Assembly (NCBI GenBank): GCA_947000775.1
Contig: CAMQGK010000514.1
Coordinates: forward strand, 4,800,501-4,864,500
Reading direction: 5' to 3'
From: Pterois miles
Taxonomy: Eukaryota; Chordata; Actinopteri; Perciformes; Scorpaenidae
DNA: 64,000 bases
Within the stretch, counting starts at the first letter, position 1; each line of letters starts with the position of its first letter. Made by a program: the position numbers and the translations under genes. This document shows positions 24,509-36,950 of the stretch, in pieces. Under the pieces are notes generated by a model. That model was not told the DNA's origin. It did not search any database and worked only from the letters and a program-made list of their open reading frames with translations.

Positions 24509-26399
24509 TATGATGATTGTTAACACTGTGAAACCTTTATTCTGCAAAATGCTTTAATCCACAAGGATCGTATCACATTCAATTTTCTCTCAAGTTCCTC
24601 TCTGTCTCTCACATAGACACACAGTCAGCCCTAAAGAGGAGTTATGACACAAACAGTGACGCACAAAGTGACGAAACTGTAGAAAGGACAGCATGGGGGA
24701 GATATGAGCTTGAGGCATATTTTTAAAGATGATCGTCGCAGGTAGCAGCTACGTTTGGATGAGTGGCACTTGGAGCGAAGAGAAACTGTCGTATATGCCT
24801 CAAAAACATGAAATAGCATTATGTGTTAATTGCATTAGGAAATGTCCATATTTCTTCGGGCTGGTTGCCTCCATTCTTCCTCCATCCCCTCTTATTGGAC
24901 TTCCACTTCATTATATCAACTATACAGTATACAGTATGTTCTTTCAGGCACTTTTAGTTTTATCGTCCCTCTCGATATCCTCCCTCTCTCCGAGTTGTCA
25001 AACATTAACATGCGCAGTGATTTCTGTGCTTAAACTGTGCTTTTTGCAACATACTAGCTGACTTAATGTACTAATAATATGAATGTAGGAAAACTTCAAA
25101 TATACTTCGCCTCTCTATTACAACACTGTTTTTCCGATCACGCTGTAAAAATTGCATGTGCACTTCAGGTGCAAGCATATTTGTCTTACACATTTCTTAT
25201 CTGCCAGTAATTCCCTCTCACAATAACAGGATGTCATGATCATACTGATGGAGAGATGCTCACGACTCGTGACTCAAACTTTGCAAATGGAGGGAAAAGT
25301 CTCCTCTGCTGAAAGCGACTTCCTGAACATGGCGTTTAGTCACAGCAAATGAAGAGACACTTATTTTCAAGATTGTATGTGGGAGTGGAGAGTGAGAATA
25401 TAAATATCCACATTTAAAAATAATCAAATGACACTTATGATTGATTGCAACCTTTTAAAAATGGAATAAAAAAACATAATTACTGCATGGCATCTTCCCA
25501 CAGGAGACAGGGTGATTATCCTGCTTCATTACAGCCAATCACAGACCAATTTCATTGTATCGGTGAGAGTTGGTGCGAGCACCATCTGTGTGCACAAAGG
25601 CACCACACTGTATTTTGTTTCAGTAATTTTCCTCCACGTCATAGCTGAGAATGTCATTGCAAATTAATTGCCTGGTTGGGTATTTTGGGAAAAGGGACGT
25701 ACAGTGGAAAACCCTCAGAAAGAGCAGCTTGAGTCTCCACCTTCACCTTCCCCAAGGTGACACTATCAGCATTTCTGCTTAAGGGGTCCATGTGATTGGC
25801 TGATGCTGCTGGACCCAGGTGGTCTGCGTGTACTGGGATTGCCATGTGTCATTCAGACACGATGCTACGCAGTCATTTCCCAACAGCATCAGCAATCAGC
25901 ACTGCGACAGCATCACTTGCCTTGTAAGATGTCCAGTGACTGGAAGCTGAATGACAGCACACACTCGCTCCCACACACTCTCACATATGCACTTTACTGG
26001 AGAATTTCATTTCATTTTATACTGCTTTATCTGTAATTTACTACTGTAAATATTGTACTTTTACTCTGCTGCATTAATTTGACAGCTATAGTTACATTTA
26101 GATTAAGACTTATATAAAATGCACTATAATTTCTTGTTTTTGGTTTGTGACCCCTAGCAAACCTCGTCACATTTCAGTCACTATCATTTCCACTCTAAAC
26201 CTCTCACTTGGCTTCATTTAAATAACTGTTTGCGATCAAATGATCACAAAAAAATGAACTTTAGCAAAGAGTCCAAAAAAATGCATACAAATTTGTAAAT
26301 CGGAGCTTTTGTTTTTTTTCTTTCCTCTCTCCATTAATCAGCTCATGACCCATCAGATTTATCTGCTGACCCTTCGGAGGGACCCGTACCCTCAGTTAG

Positions 26400-26880
26400 G
26401 AACACACTGTATATAAGAAGTGAATATAGCCACTGTGACGTCACCTATTGGTTTGTGGACTGCCATTTTGAAGCCTCAAGATCTTTTTGGCCGTCACCAT
26501 TTTGGTTTTTTTGCAACCAGAAGTGACACAAGAGGGTGGAGCTCAGTACAACTGAATGCTGAATAAAACAATTTAAAGTGACCAAAATGTTACACTTAAC
26601 TTTCATGAACTGAAAACACACCGTGAAAGGGTTAAAGTTCTAAGATGAAAACACGGACACCTCTCAGACCGGACAACGGCGTAGTAGCGACCTGTCAGTC
26701 AAAAGGTAGCCCCGCCCTAAAGCGTCCCCTGCTTTATGGTGTATTTGACTCTTAATGGAAGTGAGAAGTAGGCTCATTTTCTCATAGACTTCTATACAGC
26801 CAGACTTCTTTTTGCAACCAGAGGAGTCGCCCCCTGCTGGCTGTTTGAAAGAAAGCAGGTTTAAGGCACTTTTCAGACCC
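26400..26880 (+). repeat. Family C dispersed repeat, copy 2
   Basis: Same ordered phrases as 9001-9530: CTGTATATAAGAAGTG, GGTTTGTGGACTGCC, CAGAAGTGACACAAGAGG, TAGCCCCGCCCTAAAG and TCATAGACTTCTATA. No coding content. Confidence 0.75.
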
Positions 26881-26959
26881 GGATGTTGCCGTCTGGTTGG
26901 AAACTACTGGACTCAACTAGCTAATTGTATGTAAAGTAGTTAAAACTACCTCCACCTCG

Positions 26960-27345
26960 ACAATCTAATATTATGATATACTGTATGTTCATATATCAAA
27001 GAGACCTTTTTTTCTGCAGAATAACTACTTTTACTTTTGATACTTTAAGTACATTTTGCTAATAATACTTAAATACTTAAGTAGGATTTTGAATTCAGGA
27101 CTTTTATCTTTTTTTTTTGTTTTTTACAATGATGTATTAGTACTGAACTGAAGGATCTGAATACTTCTTCCACTGCTGCACATGCATACATGCCCAAACA
27201 TGCCTGCCAGTACAGTAGATGTGTTAAAACATCCAATAAATAATCACGAAAAGTTATGTGTTTCAGTTTCCAGATGATATTTATACAGTATAGTGCCGTT
27301 TATTCAGAGCAGCTTCATCTTGTTTTACATGATGTCACCTAGTTG
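26960..27345 (-). repeat. Right arm of a long inverted repeat
   Basis: Reverse complement of 24105-24420. Includes the family E repeat end CTTCCACTGCTG, then ATGCCCAAACATG, CAGATGATA and TATAGTGCCGTTTATT in mirrored order. Arms are diverged, with small insertions and deletions. Confidence 0.7.
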
Positions 27346-28121
27346 TTGTGATTTAATTTGCCATATAGGTTTGGTGGTAAGAATTTAAAAAAATGTTTTA
27401 ATTAAAAAACATCTACAAAACTCTAAATATCTCAGGATAGAAGAATCATCTAACTTGACAAGATTTTCTAATGCAAAACACTATGTTTCAAAGCATTAAA
27501 TGTTACACACATTGTATAGTAAATCATTTATCATTGTGATCCTGAGCATTTTTCCAGGACTCTAGCTTTGCACCAACATGAGGGAAAAACGTTCCTCCTC
27601 GGGGAACATCGACTAAAAAGGTTTCCTAGTAAAAACCCTCAAGCTGCCTCCAAAGACATTTACATTTGAGCAGGCACCCAAAATAATGACAACGAAAGAT
27701 TTAAAGACACATTTTCAGCTGACAAAGTGTCTTTTAAAAGGTTAATGCCACTGAATGAACAGCCAGTAATGACCTGAAAGCACTCAGCCTTCTTTTACTG
27801 TATAGACAAAACTAAGAGAGAAGAGTTTTTACTGAAATGCAGCCATGTTTGGGATAAAACACAATAAAAAAGATGACATTGACAACATGGACATTTTTGT
27901 ATTTTCCAGCTACAAGCATCACTCTAATATAAACATGACAGTAATTTGGGTCAGAAAAAGCTTGCCATTGTTTAACAGCTCCAGGCTGAAAATTGGTAAG
28001 ACAACAATATTTTTGGTAATCTGTGACAACAGGACAGAGTGTCTACATTCAGTGTTACATCCTACACAGTGGGGAGTGCTAGTACAGATTATTCAACTGA
28101 TGGGGCATTTACTGTATTGCT

Positions 28122-28127
28122 TTTAAT
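28122..28127 (-). terminator. s100z: Possible variant poly(A) signal of s100z
   Basis: ATTAAA on the minus strand, about 40 bases after the s100z stop. No AATAAA was seen close by on that strand, so this variant is the best local candidate, but a longer 3' UTR is equally possible. Confidence 0.3.
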
Positions 28128-28167
28128 GTGATGACATTTTTAGACGATGTTGGTTTTCCACAGACAT

Positions 28168-29305
28168 CTACTTGGTTTTCTTCTTCTGCTCCTGGAAGAA
28201 GTCATTGCAGGCAACAGTCAGGGCAGCCACCAACACAACAAACTCATTAAAATCCACCTCGTTGTCTTTGTTAGAGTCCAGGTCGTTCATGATTTTCTCC
28301 ACCAGCATCGGATCCTTCTGAGACTGAAAAATGGAAAATAAAAAGAAAATTATAGTCCAACAACAACAGCTTTAAGTCTTAATGATTCTCTTGTATAACT
28401 TGGACTTGTAATCCAATAGTATTGACACTTCAGATCCCTGTTCGACCAATTAAAAATACCTTTAAGACATGCTAGATTTAGACATAGGAAATATGAAATA
28501 TGTAATACACCCATGTAGTGATTGTTATTGGAGCTTCGTACTGACTCAAGGCACAGCTTCCATCGTGTCCCATCGAGAGCAGAGTGATGTAGCTGCTCAG
28601 TGAGCCATGAGCTGCAGATCATCACTCATTTTATCTATTGATTTTGCTCATTTCTTCCAGGATTGAGAAACAAGACATGGCTTTCCTCTTACACCCTCTA
28701 ACCTCCAAGGCACCAATGATATTTATGTTGTGGCACTCATTAAAATCAACAATTTTAGTAAAGGTTGGAATTAAAAGCCAGTCCACGCTAAGGGAAAACT
28801 GATGGGATTTAATATATAAGAAAAAAAATAAAAAAAAAAATAAATATATTTGTATTTATTTTAAAAAATTTAATATAAATCTTTCCCCCCCCCAAAAAAA
28901 CCCGTCCAAAAGGGGAAACCAAAGGGAAAAAAATAGTTTCCCCCCCCTCCCTTACATTAAATGGAAGAAAAAAAAAAAAAAAGGGCGGAGGGGAGGAAAA
29001 AAAAAAAAAAGGGGGTGGGGGGGGAAAAAAATGGGGGAAAATAAGGAAAAAAACTTCGGGGGGGGGAAGGGAAGAAAAAGAGGTGAAAAAAAAAAAAAGG
29101 AAAAGAAAAAAAAAAATAATTTTTTTTATTAAATAATAAAAAAAAAAAAAAAAAAAAGGGAAAAAAAAAGGAAGATATTATAAATAAAAGGAGAAAAGAA
29201 AAAAAAAAAAAAAAAAAATAAAAAAAAAAAGAGAAAAAAAAAAGAAGAAAAAAAAAAAATAATTAAAATATAATATATTATTATAAATAAAAAAGAAAAA
29301 AAAAG

Positions 29306-29388
<83 letters not shown>

Positions 29389-31445
29389 AAAAAGAGAGGG
29401 GGGGGAAAAAAAAAAAAAAAATATTAAAGGAGAAAAAAGGAATTTAACAGAAGTTGAAAATAATCAGTTTTTTGAAGGAAAATTAAAAAAAAATTATAGC
29501 ACCATCCTGGAAAACCTCAGAAAGGAACAATTAGACCACACTGAGAAGCTGCAACATGCTGCCCAGTTTTTGGCCACCCTGGACTTCTAACCACACAACT
29601 ACACCACGCTGTGAACCATCGTACCAAATCTGAAGTTAAATAGTTTTCAAGTTCTGCTCCAGAAACTAAAGTGTACCTACCCCCGACTAAGTTGTATCAG
29701 GGGCTCTAATAAACTAAAACTGCCAATCCTGAAACATATATACAGTAATGTGTCATATGTGCCAGTGTTTTGCATCAGACGAAACTGAGACTGAATGTTT
29801 CGCCGGTTCTGCGTCTATTCTCAGAGGTGACTGTAGCCCGAGGGGGTGTGGTGACATCATGGGAGTGTCTATATTTGGAGGCGATATGGGCCACTGATGA
29901 TGATGATGCATGAGCACCTGAGGCTTCCCTTACGCATGAGGGAGGACAGGAAGTGAAAAAAGAAAAAAACACAAGTGACGGCATCAGAGGTCTGGATTTC
30001 AGGGTCGGCCGCTTTGTCAGCTGGTTGGTCTCAATCACTGGCAGGCTCGTAGTCGCTGCAGCTATCACACAGACTCAGGGGCGAGGGCTTATCTGAAATG
30101 ACCTCTCCAATTGCCACATCCTTTATTTCACACAGGGCTGGGATGTGAGAGCCACCAGCTGTCACACATCGACAGCTAGATAGCAATCAGTGAGGAAATT
30201 ATTAATTTCCTCAGACAAGGTCAGCATGCTCATCTTTAAACCATCTCTGCTTATCTAATTTGACTTTAAAGAGAGTTAACAGCAAAGCATCATCCAACAA
30301 TCCTTAATGAGTAAATTACCATTAACACTACTGATCGTTATACCGTAGATCCACTGAGGAAGTACAGGAGATGTGAAGGTCACACTTTGGGCACCAATAC
30401 ATTCAAAACCGGGGCAGTCCTAGGGTCGGTGGAGATCCAGAAATCTCTGAGCGAGTCTGGAGTCACACGTTTATCGACAGTGTTGGGGAATATGCAACAG
30501 AGTAATTAAATTACAAAATAAATGTAATTGTAATCAGTTATGGTAACTGAGAAAGAATAAGTAATTAAAAGTTACTAATCAAAATGTTGGTGATTACAGA
30601 GGAGTTACATCCAAATACATTATTATACATTGAGTATGTTATGAGGTTTACACTGTTTAAGTTATGGTTTCTAAGCTTTACTGCCCAGTTTAAAACATTT
30701 ATTAGAAAAGTAATCAAAAGTAATAAGTTACATTACTTTGATGAAGTAATTAAAATAGTTATAGTTATACTTATTACATAATTTAACAGAGTAACTAGTA
30801 ATCGGTATTACATTTCTAAAGTGACCTTCCCAACACTGTCTATTCATAAATATTACAATAAAATATATGAATAAACACTTAATATAATTAGCTTTTACTT
30901 TAACACATACAGTATGACACTAATTGAAACAAAGCTGTATTTTAAACTGTAGAAATTTAGGTGACATTCATAAACATAACAAAATGCTTTAGGGTTAGGT
31001 TACGCTAGCTGTCTCATGCTGTGTTAACTTCCTTTGCTTCAGTTTGGTGGCCTAACTATCAGGACATAAAGGCCTGAACTGGTCTGTGACAGAGGCTGAG
31101 CACAGAGACTACACCAGGGAAGACCTGTTTCCTGCTGTCGGCACTTTGCTCTGAGGATTCTGTTTAAAACACATCGGTTCCCCCTAAGCTATGGTCAGGG
31201 TTGATAGTCCCCCTCCAGAAGACTTCTCTGTGTTCAATTCAGCAAAACTGCTAAATTTCTTCTTCATGATGAAATTAAACATAATGATAATGCTGTAACT
31301 TTACCGTGAGGAAGTCGGTGAGCTCACTGTTGAGGAGTTCCTTTAACTCGCCCTTGTTGAGCTTGTATTTGTCTCCATCGTTTCCAGAGTAGTTGTAGAA
31401 AACCGTTATCAGTGCATCCATTGCACCCTCGAGCTGGCTCGGCAT
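28168..31445 (-). CDS. s100z: S100Z, S100-family calcium-binding protein (2 coding exons, 98 aa)
   Basis: Small dimeric EF-hand calcium sensor of the S100 family. Coding exons on the minus strand: 31445-31305 (47 codons) and 28323-28168 (51 codons plus TAG), joined in phase 0 across a 3-kb intron with a GT donor and CAG acceptor. The N-terminal S100-type pseudo EF-hand lies around residues 19-38 (YSGNDGDKYKLNKGELKELL). The canonical loop is residues 63-74 (DSNKDNEVDFNE) with the D-x-N-x-D-x-E spacing and a bidentate Glu. The C-terminal helix AALTVACNDFF with a Lys-rich tail matches mammalian S100Z (about 99 aa) more closely than other S100s. The start ATG comes shortly after a CAG acceptor at 31457, so a non-coding first exon lies upstream. 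Position next to crhbp and F2RL1 agrees with mammals. Confidence 0.95.
28803..29450. other. Homopolymer-rich low-complexity patch in the s100z intron
   Basis: About 650 bases made almost entirely of A runs broken by G, C or T homopolymers, with C runs and G runs of 6-9 at the left side. There is no repeat unit and no flanking duplication. It does not look like a poly(A) tail, microsatellite or known element. Degraded consensus or gap-filling error is the simplest explanation. Confidence 0.7.
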
Positions 31446-31455
31446 TCTGCAGCGT

Positions 31456-31600
31456 CCTGACAATAAAAAACATTTATGATTTACACATTTAATGCAATAA
31501 AACTACCATTTACAGAATCCTGTCTGTGGGAGAGGTGTTCTTACCTGGTTAGAGTCCCGTACAGCTGTGATGAGAGACGCTGCGGCTCAGCTTGTTTATT
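31456..31600 (-). promoter_or_regulatory. s100z: s100z non-coding first exon donor and possible promoter
   Basis: On the minus strand a consensus donor, CTAACCAG then GTAAGAAC, ends an exon at 31545. It is followed 88 bases later by the acceptor in front of the start codon (exon from 31456). A TATA-like CTAATAAACAAG lies near 31600, which would give a first exon of about 30-50 bases. Donor and acceptor are seen; the promoter is inferred. Confidence 0.5.
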
Positions 31601-31619
31601 AGGAAATGAGGCGACGCTA

Positions 31620-33884
31620 AGCGAGACTTGCTCTATCTTTGTGCCGATAATTAATTCCACAGGTGAGACGCCCATGGTAACTCTGTCTTTCTTTCCAGGT
31701 TTTAATCACGGCTGTGAAGTGAAAAACAAAACATGTACCAGTGTAACCCTGGAGGCCCCGAGGGTATTCACCCTGAGCCACGCTTCGGCCTTCACGCATG
31801 GGTCTGCATCACTTACATCCCTGAAGAGACTCCCTCTGCAGTGCTTCATCAGAGGAGGATCGGGTGTCATCAAGACCTGTCAGAGAAACCTACTAGATAA
31901 TCTAAACGTTTAAAGGTGAAATAGCCACCTGCTCCAAATAACCAGGGGGCAGCATTTCACCTCTACATACAATCTAAATTTACAGACATCAGGGATTAAA
32001 AAAAAACCCCCAGCTATTTAACTAAACTCAGTAACAGTAGGGCAAGAATAAGCAAAATTTAACCAAAGTGCTGAAACTCTGAGAGACTGTCAAAATAACA
32101 TAGTTATCTTATAATTTTCACATGAGCTGTCAGCCTGTTTATACTGTATTATCCATCTGTGTGTTTACTGTGTCACTGACTGGAGGCAAAACAGTCTGCG
32201 TACACTTTAATAGTTTGTTTACTGGACTGAATCCAAAGTGGCAGAAATGAAAAATGGCTCATATTTTCATTTCATCCTCCCTGCCACCAGGAGACTGTTT
32301 CGCTATGAGTGAGCAGCAGCTTGATCGCCCCCTGGTGGCTGGCTGTAGTATAAGTCAGAAGTCCCTCCCGGGCCAGACTAAAATGTCTGAGTACACAGCA
32401 AATATATTTTTCCCAAAGATGATTTCTGTCGTTTTATGTAGTTCTTATCACGCTGATGTTTGCTCATATATTCATTTTCCTGATAAATTTGTTTTAATTA
32501 GTTCTTTGATGCTATAAAAGGGGGGGGGATGTCAGGATTGACTGCTGCTCTGATTGAAGTAGATGCAGAAGATTGTTGGAGAGAACTTTAACCAGAGATA
32601 AAAAGAGATATTATGGTTAGTTGTTGTGTCTTTCTAGCCAGAAAGCTACCGTGGTGCTAACGTAGCAGCTTGATTGGCATGACTGGCTTGTGCTGCACAG
32701 AATCTGCCTCCAAATGACGTCAAAATCTCAAGATGGCAGCTGAGGAGATGTGTAGCCCATCTATACGTACAGCCAGAGGCCAGCACCCTGATTACATCAT
32801 AATGATGTCATCATCCAACAGTTTGGGGGGTTCCTACTGCTTCAATGTCCCTCTTCCTAGTATGACAAAACAGTACAATAGTACCACATACTGATCTTAG
32901 CAGAATACTGTATGTATGAATGGTGAAAAACCAGTGTGAGGTGAAAAACTCAGAGTTGTTAAATGGTTTTAGACACATTTATGTTTGTACATCGGAGTCC
33001 AGGCCACACTACAGAGAGAAGAATACAGGACGATAAAGGACTGTAATTGTACACTGACTGACAACCCTGTCTTCTGGATATGACATTAGCACCAACAGTT
33101 TGTTTTGCCAGAATGCACTTGGAAGGAAACGTTACTGCTGCTTGGATCAGGCAACGCATATTTAATGCAGGCGGTCTAACCCTGGGCGACTTAATGCCAG
33201 TGTGTGTATGGGGTTGCCTCACTGGGCCATATATACAATATATTCTCCATTGACTCTGAGTTGTGTTTGATGTTTGTTGTTTTCCACCCTAGCAACCTCT
33301 GGTTTCACTTCCTATCAGTGAAATAGATCAAACGTGTAGTGACTGTAGTGGTCACCGTTCTCTCAGTATCACCCTGTGACTGGGAACCATCATGTTCTCA
33401 TCGCAGGGTTTATTTTTAGCAACAGGAGCTTTCATCTTTTGTCATTTTGTGTCCGACGGTCACGCTCATACACGATTGTCCCTCCTCTGTCACTGTGTCA
33501 TAACTGACAGTGGAGAATAACACTCAGCCCCCAAAGACAACACCTGAGGGATGTTAGCTGTCAGGTGTGCTTGCAACTTTTTCTTCCACTTGCAGCCACA
33601 GAGAAAATAAGTTTCCATTTGTTAAGGTGATGAAACAGTTTCCCCCTAAAAGCTGCTAATACTGAGTGTTGTGCAGGAAGGTGACCCACGAAACTCTTAA
33701 CACAAACTGGTACCACATCAAACACTGAAATGGTTTCAAATCATTTAAATATAACAAGTTATTTTAGATACCAGCACAGGATTTGATTCCAGTACGAATC
33801 ATATACAGTAGCCAAAAAAAAATCATAATTTACCAGATAGAAAATTGTGTCTTATCACATGTTAAACAACACTATATTTAGATT
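31620..33884. other. Intergenic stretch, no gene recognised
   Basis: An open frame of 145 codons (31476-31913, +) covers the s100z first exon and its upstream flank, but has no domain, no signal peptide and no splice context, and is taken as chance. A run of eight or nine G at about 32520 precedes mixed sequence. Nothing else could be assigned. Confidence 0.45.
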
Positions 33885-34104
33885 TTTATTTTAAAAATAA
33901 TCACAGTTTCAGTTTTACACATCTACCATCTAAAAACACAAGACTTCACTCCTACAATAATATCTTCAGATAAATTTAAATATTCTAAGACTAAGCTGAA
34001 AATACAACAGTTGTTTTACATGAAGGATGGAGGGATTTTAACAGTCACGGGCTTTACGGGGAGAAAAGCTTGTCTCCTACCGTCATGACGGACGATGCAT
34101 CATT

Positions 34105-34153
34105 TTAAGTCCGCTCGTGTTTCCTCAGGTCCTCTGCAGCATCTTCAAGGTCG
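34105..34153 (-). other. Candidate terminal coding exon of an unknown minus-strand gene
   Basis: A strong acceptor (CTCCTGTTGTCTTTGCAG on the minus strand) is followed by an acidic/basic helical reading, DLEDAAEDLRKHERT, then TAA at 34107-34105. A minus-strand AATAAA lies about 220 bases further on (33890-33885). I did not recognise the family and found no upstream exon, so this could be the last exon of a gene whose other exons are small or beyond reach, or chance. Confidence 0.25.
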
Positions 34154-34734
34154 CTGCAAAGACAACAGGAGATGATGCTTCCATTATGTTTGCATCTCAG
34201 CTTTGAAATATCTTTCTTCAATAAGACAGACAAACATACTGAAAGTTACCGGTAATCACAGGATTCAACTGTTCACCTCCTGTCTTTGTAATTTACATAC
34301 TTTTTTTGATGCCAAATGTGCAATAGCTGCGCCTCATTTCAGTGCACTTTTTGTATTTAAATTATTTCTACATCTCAGTTTATTTGTGACTATTTTTGCC
34401 CCAATGAACTTTATAGTTTATTATTTAGTTTATTTTTATGCTTCATTATGCTTCATTTTATATATCATAGATACTCACAATGTAAATAATAATAATAATA
34501 ATTATCTATACTATGCACATAAAGTATGCTATTCTTGTGATAGATTTTTAAAGTTCAAGCATGAATGTCTGTTCACCATTTTGTCCTAAATGAAAGATTT
34601 GTTTGGTTGCCATTACATTTTATTCATAATTCCCACACAATGAATCCTACTGACTGTAGCGATCCCTTGGCTTTTCATATAGCTCCAAAAGATCTATTTC
34701 TTTTTTTTTTTAAACAATCATTTATATACCCAAA

Positions 34735-34870
34735 GAGCTAATTAATACTAATTAGCAAATGTTAACATACTAACACACTAAACTAAGATAGTGAACATGG
34801 TAAACATTATACCTGCTAAACATCAGCATGTTGGCATGTTAATGTTAGTATTTAGCTCAAAGCTTGCTGC
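34735..34870 (+). repeat. Family D repeat, copy 3
   Basis: TTAGCAAATGTTAACATACTA, AACATGGTAAACATTATACC, CTAAACATCAGCATGTTGGC and TATTTAGCTCAAAGC follow the family order. Confidence 0.65.
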
Positions 34871-35174
34871 ACAATGGGCTCAGTGTATGAGATGAGAAGG
34901 GGATTAGAAATAAAAAATGATTAAAACAGATCAATGTGGCGTGTGTGGATTATGCTAACTGTATTTGAATGTCCTTTTGTGGTGTATTTCTGTGGCACTT
35001 TGTCCTGATACTTTTGATGTTTTACGTGAAGCACTTTGAATTGCCTTGTTGCTGAAGTGTGCTATAGAAATAAAGTTGCCTCACTGACTGAGTTTTCTCA
35101 GCTTTTCATCCATCCCTCCGACCGGAGGCTCTGTTTGAGCGGATGGAAACCTGCAACAGTTGATGAGCCCTGAC

Positions 35175-35336
35175 ATGACTCTGATCCTGCTCCTTTCATG
35201 CCTTCAGTGGTGTTTTCACATGCTGTCACACGGCGTTTACACAGAGAACGACAGAAATGTACCATCCAGGTACAACTCTGTATCTCTGCCCATATCTCCA
35301 TCTCCAGTGAATGCAGGTGATGGAATAATTAAGTGA
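35175..35336 (+). other. Small open frame with a signal-peptide-like start
   Basis: ATG at 35175 opens MTLILLLSCLQWCFHMLSHG, a short hydrophobic leader, then VYTENDRNVPSR; the frame closes at 35336 after 53 codons. A consensus donor, CCATCCAG then GTACAA, falls at 35269, so the leader could instead be the first exon of a secreted peptide. No homologue recognised, no TATA box seen, and an open frame also exists on the opposite strand. Weak candidate only. Confidence 0.2.
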
Positions 35337-36348
35337 AGTCCAGCTGTTGTTGTTGTTGAAGTACTTTTTTTGGGATCTTTCAATTTATGTAAAAGCTTCA
35401 GAGACATTATATTTTAATCCCAGTCACCCCCGCCTATTTATAAGCAATATATAAACAATTATAAATGCAAGCAGATATAAGAGCATTTTCAGTGTCAACA
35501 ACTACATATAATTATTTAATTATCAATTACAATAAATATTTATTGATGAATATTGTGCTGTTAATCATTCATTAACTGTTCAGAAACAGAAACTGAATCA
35601 GGAGCAGTTTTATTGTAATGTAAACTTGCACATACAAGGAATTTGTCTTGGTGTGTTGGTGCATGAAGGTAAACACAGTCAGACATATAGATACACACAG
35701 AGACATAAAATTGAAAGGAAAAAAATATAAGAAATGCTTAAAAATATATCTGTTTTTAAAGCAGAAGAGCTGCACAGTTTTGTGCAATGTGTCCTTATAT
35801 CTGCTCACCACATCATAGTGTGTTAAGGTTTATATAGTGCTTATGAATGCTAAATATGGGGAAGTTAAAGTTATGTGTAGCTTTTTGTCAGAGACAAGTC
35901 CAAGGTGTCACCATAGCTGTGGATCTCACCCCGTCAGAAACAGTGTAAACAGCCGCTGGAGGATTTCTCACTGTCTCAACTTCAGTCCCTGAAGTTGACA
36001 AAGTGAATATATATACGTTTGTTTGCAACTCGATATTACAATTTATTATGATTTTAGTTAACGTTTTTTATGTTGGAATAAAATTGTTTGATTTTCAGCA
36101 TGTATGTAGTCAAATATATCAATCACTGTCAGGAATTATTTATTAATTTGTATCCAGCGACTCAAAAATCAAAGAATAAAGACATTTCTCTCACAAATCA
36201 GTCGTATTTTCTTTTTAATTTATAAGGGGAAATGAAATCTTTTCTACTACTAATATAATCCAACCAATCTTATTTCCATACTGTACATGTATTTTGCATA
36301 TATGGTTGTCTTTAACATCTTATTTTGAAAAGGAATATGTAGTGCCAG

Positions 36349-36950
36349 GTGTCTACTTCCTCTAACTTCTCCAAGGTCGTCTCTAGCTCTCCGTCAGCTC
36401 CGTTCTCTTTGTCCATCCATGGTCAGCTCCATCGGGGCCGTTTGAATGTATTTAACATAAATGTCAGTATATGGTGCTCTACAGTTATAGCGTCGGCCCA
36501 TTTAACCACAGAGATGAGAGCGATGGCCGACTTGACTCCACGTTACCACAATACGATGACGTTTGTGGTCCATGTCAGAGTCAGCATGCTGAGCCGGACG
36601 GCGGCAGCAGAGCTCAGTGGATGTGCACTCTCTCTAAGGAGTGAATGGACGAGTCTCACACCTTGTCATCGTCTCCTCAGACACCGAGTGGTGTTAGCGG
36701 TGTGGAGAGCTCCACTTCTCATTTTACCAACACCTGCCTGGCAAGTGGTAATACAGAACCAAAAATAGTCTGCGATCGTCCCAGTCAACTCATACAGCTG
36801 ATCATTGTGGCACTGAAGCCACTTCTTCTTATTGTAAGTGATAATGTGCAAACAGCCGTACTCTGTTTCTCGAAAGGGTTGATACTTTTGGATCTTACGA
36901 GTCAGTGGCCAGATCTTCTCCGGCAAACTATAATTATTAATAGTTAAACT
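36349..36950. other. Unassigned block with open frames on both strands
   Basis: GC-richer than its surroundings, with a 139-codon frame on the plus strand and an 86-codon frame on the minus strand. The minus frame has a non-random look (TRKIQKYQPFRETEYG, then several Cys and Trp) but I could not place it in a family. It may be a decayed retrocopy or a transposon fragment. Confidence 0.25.

Noticed and set aside
31476..31913. 145-codon plus-strand frame, the longest not tied to a known family
   Set aside because: It runs antisense over the s100z first exon and its flank, has no recognisable domain or splice context, and its composition looks random.
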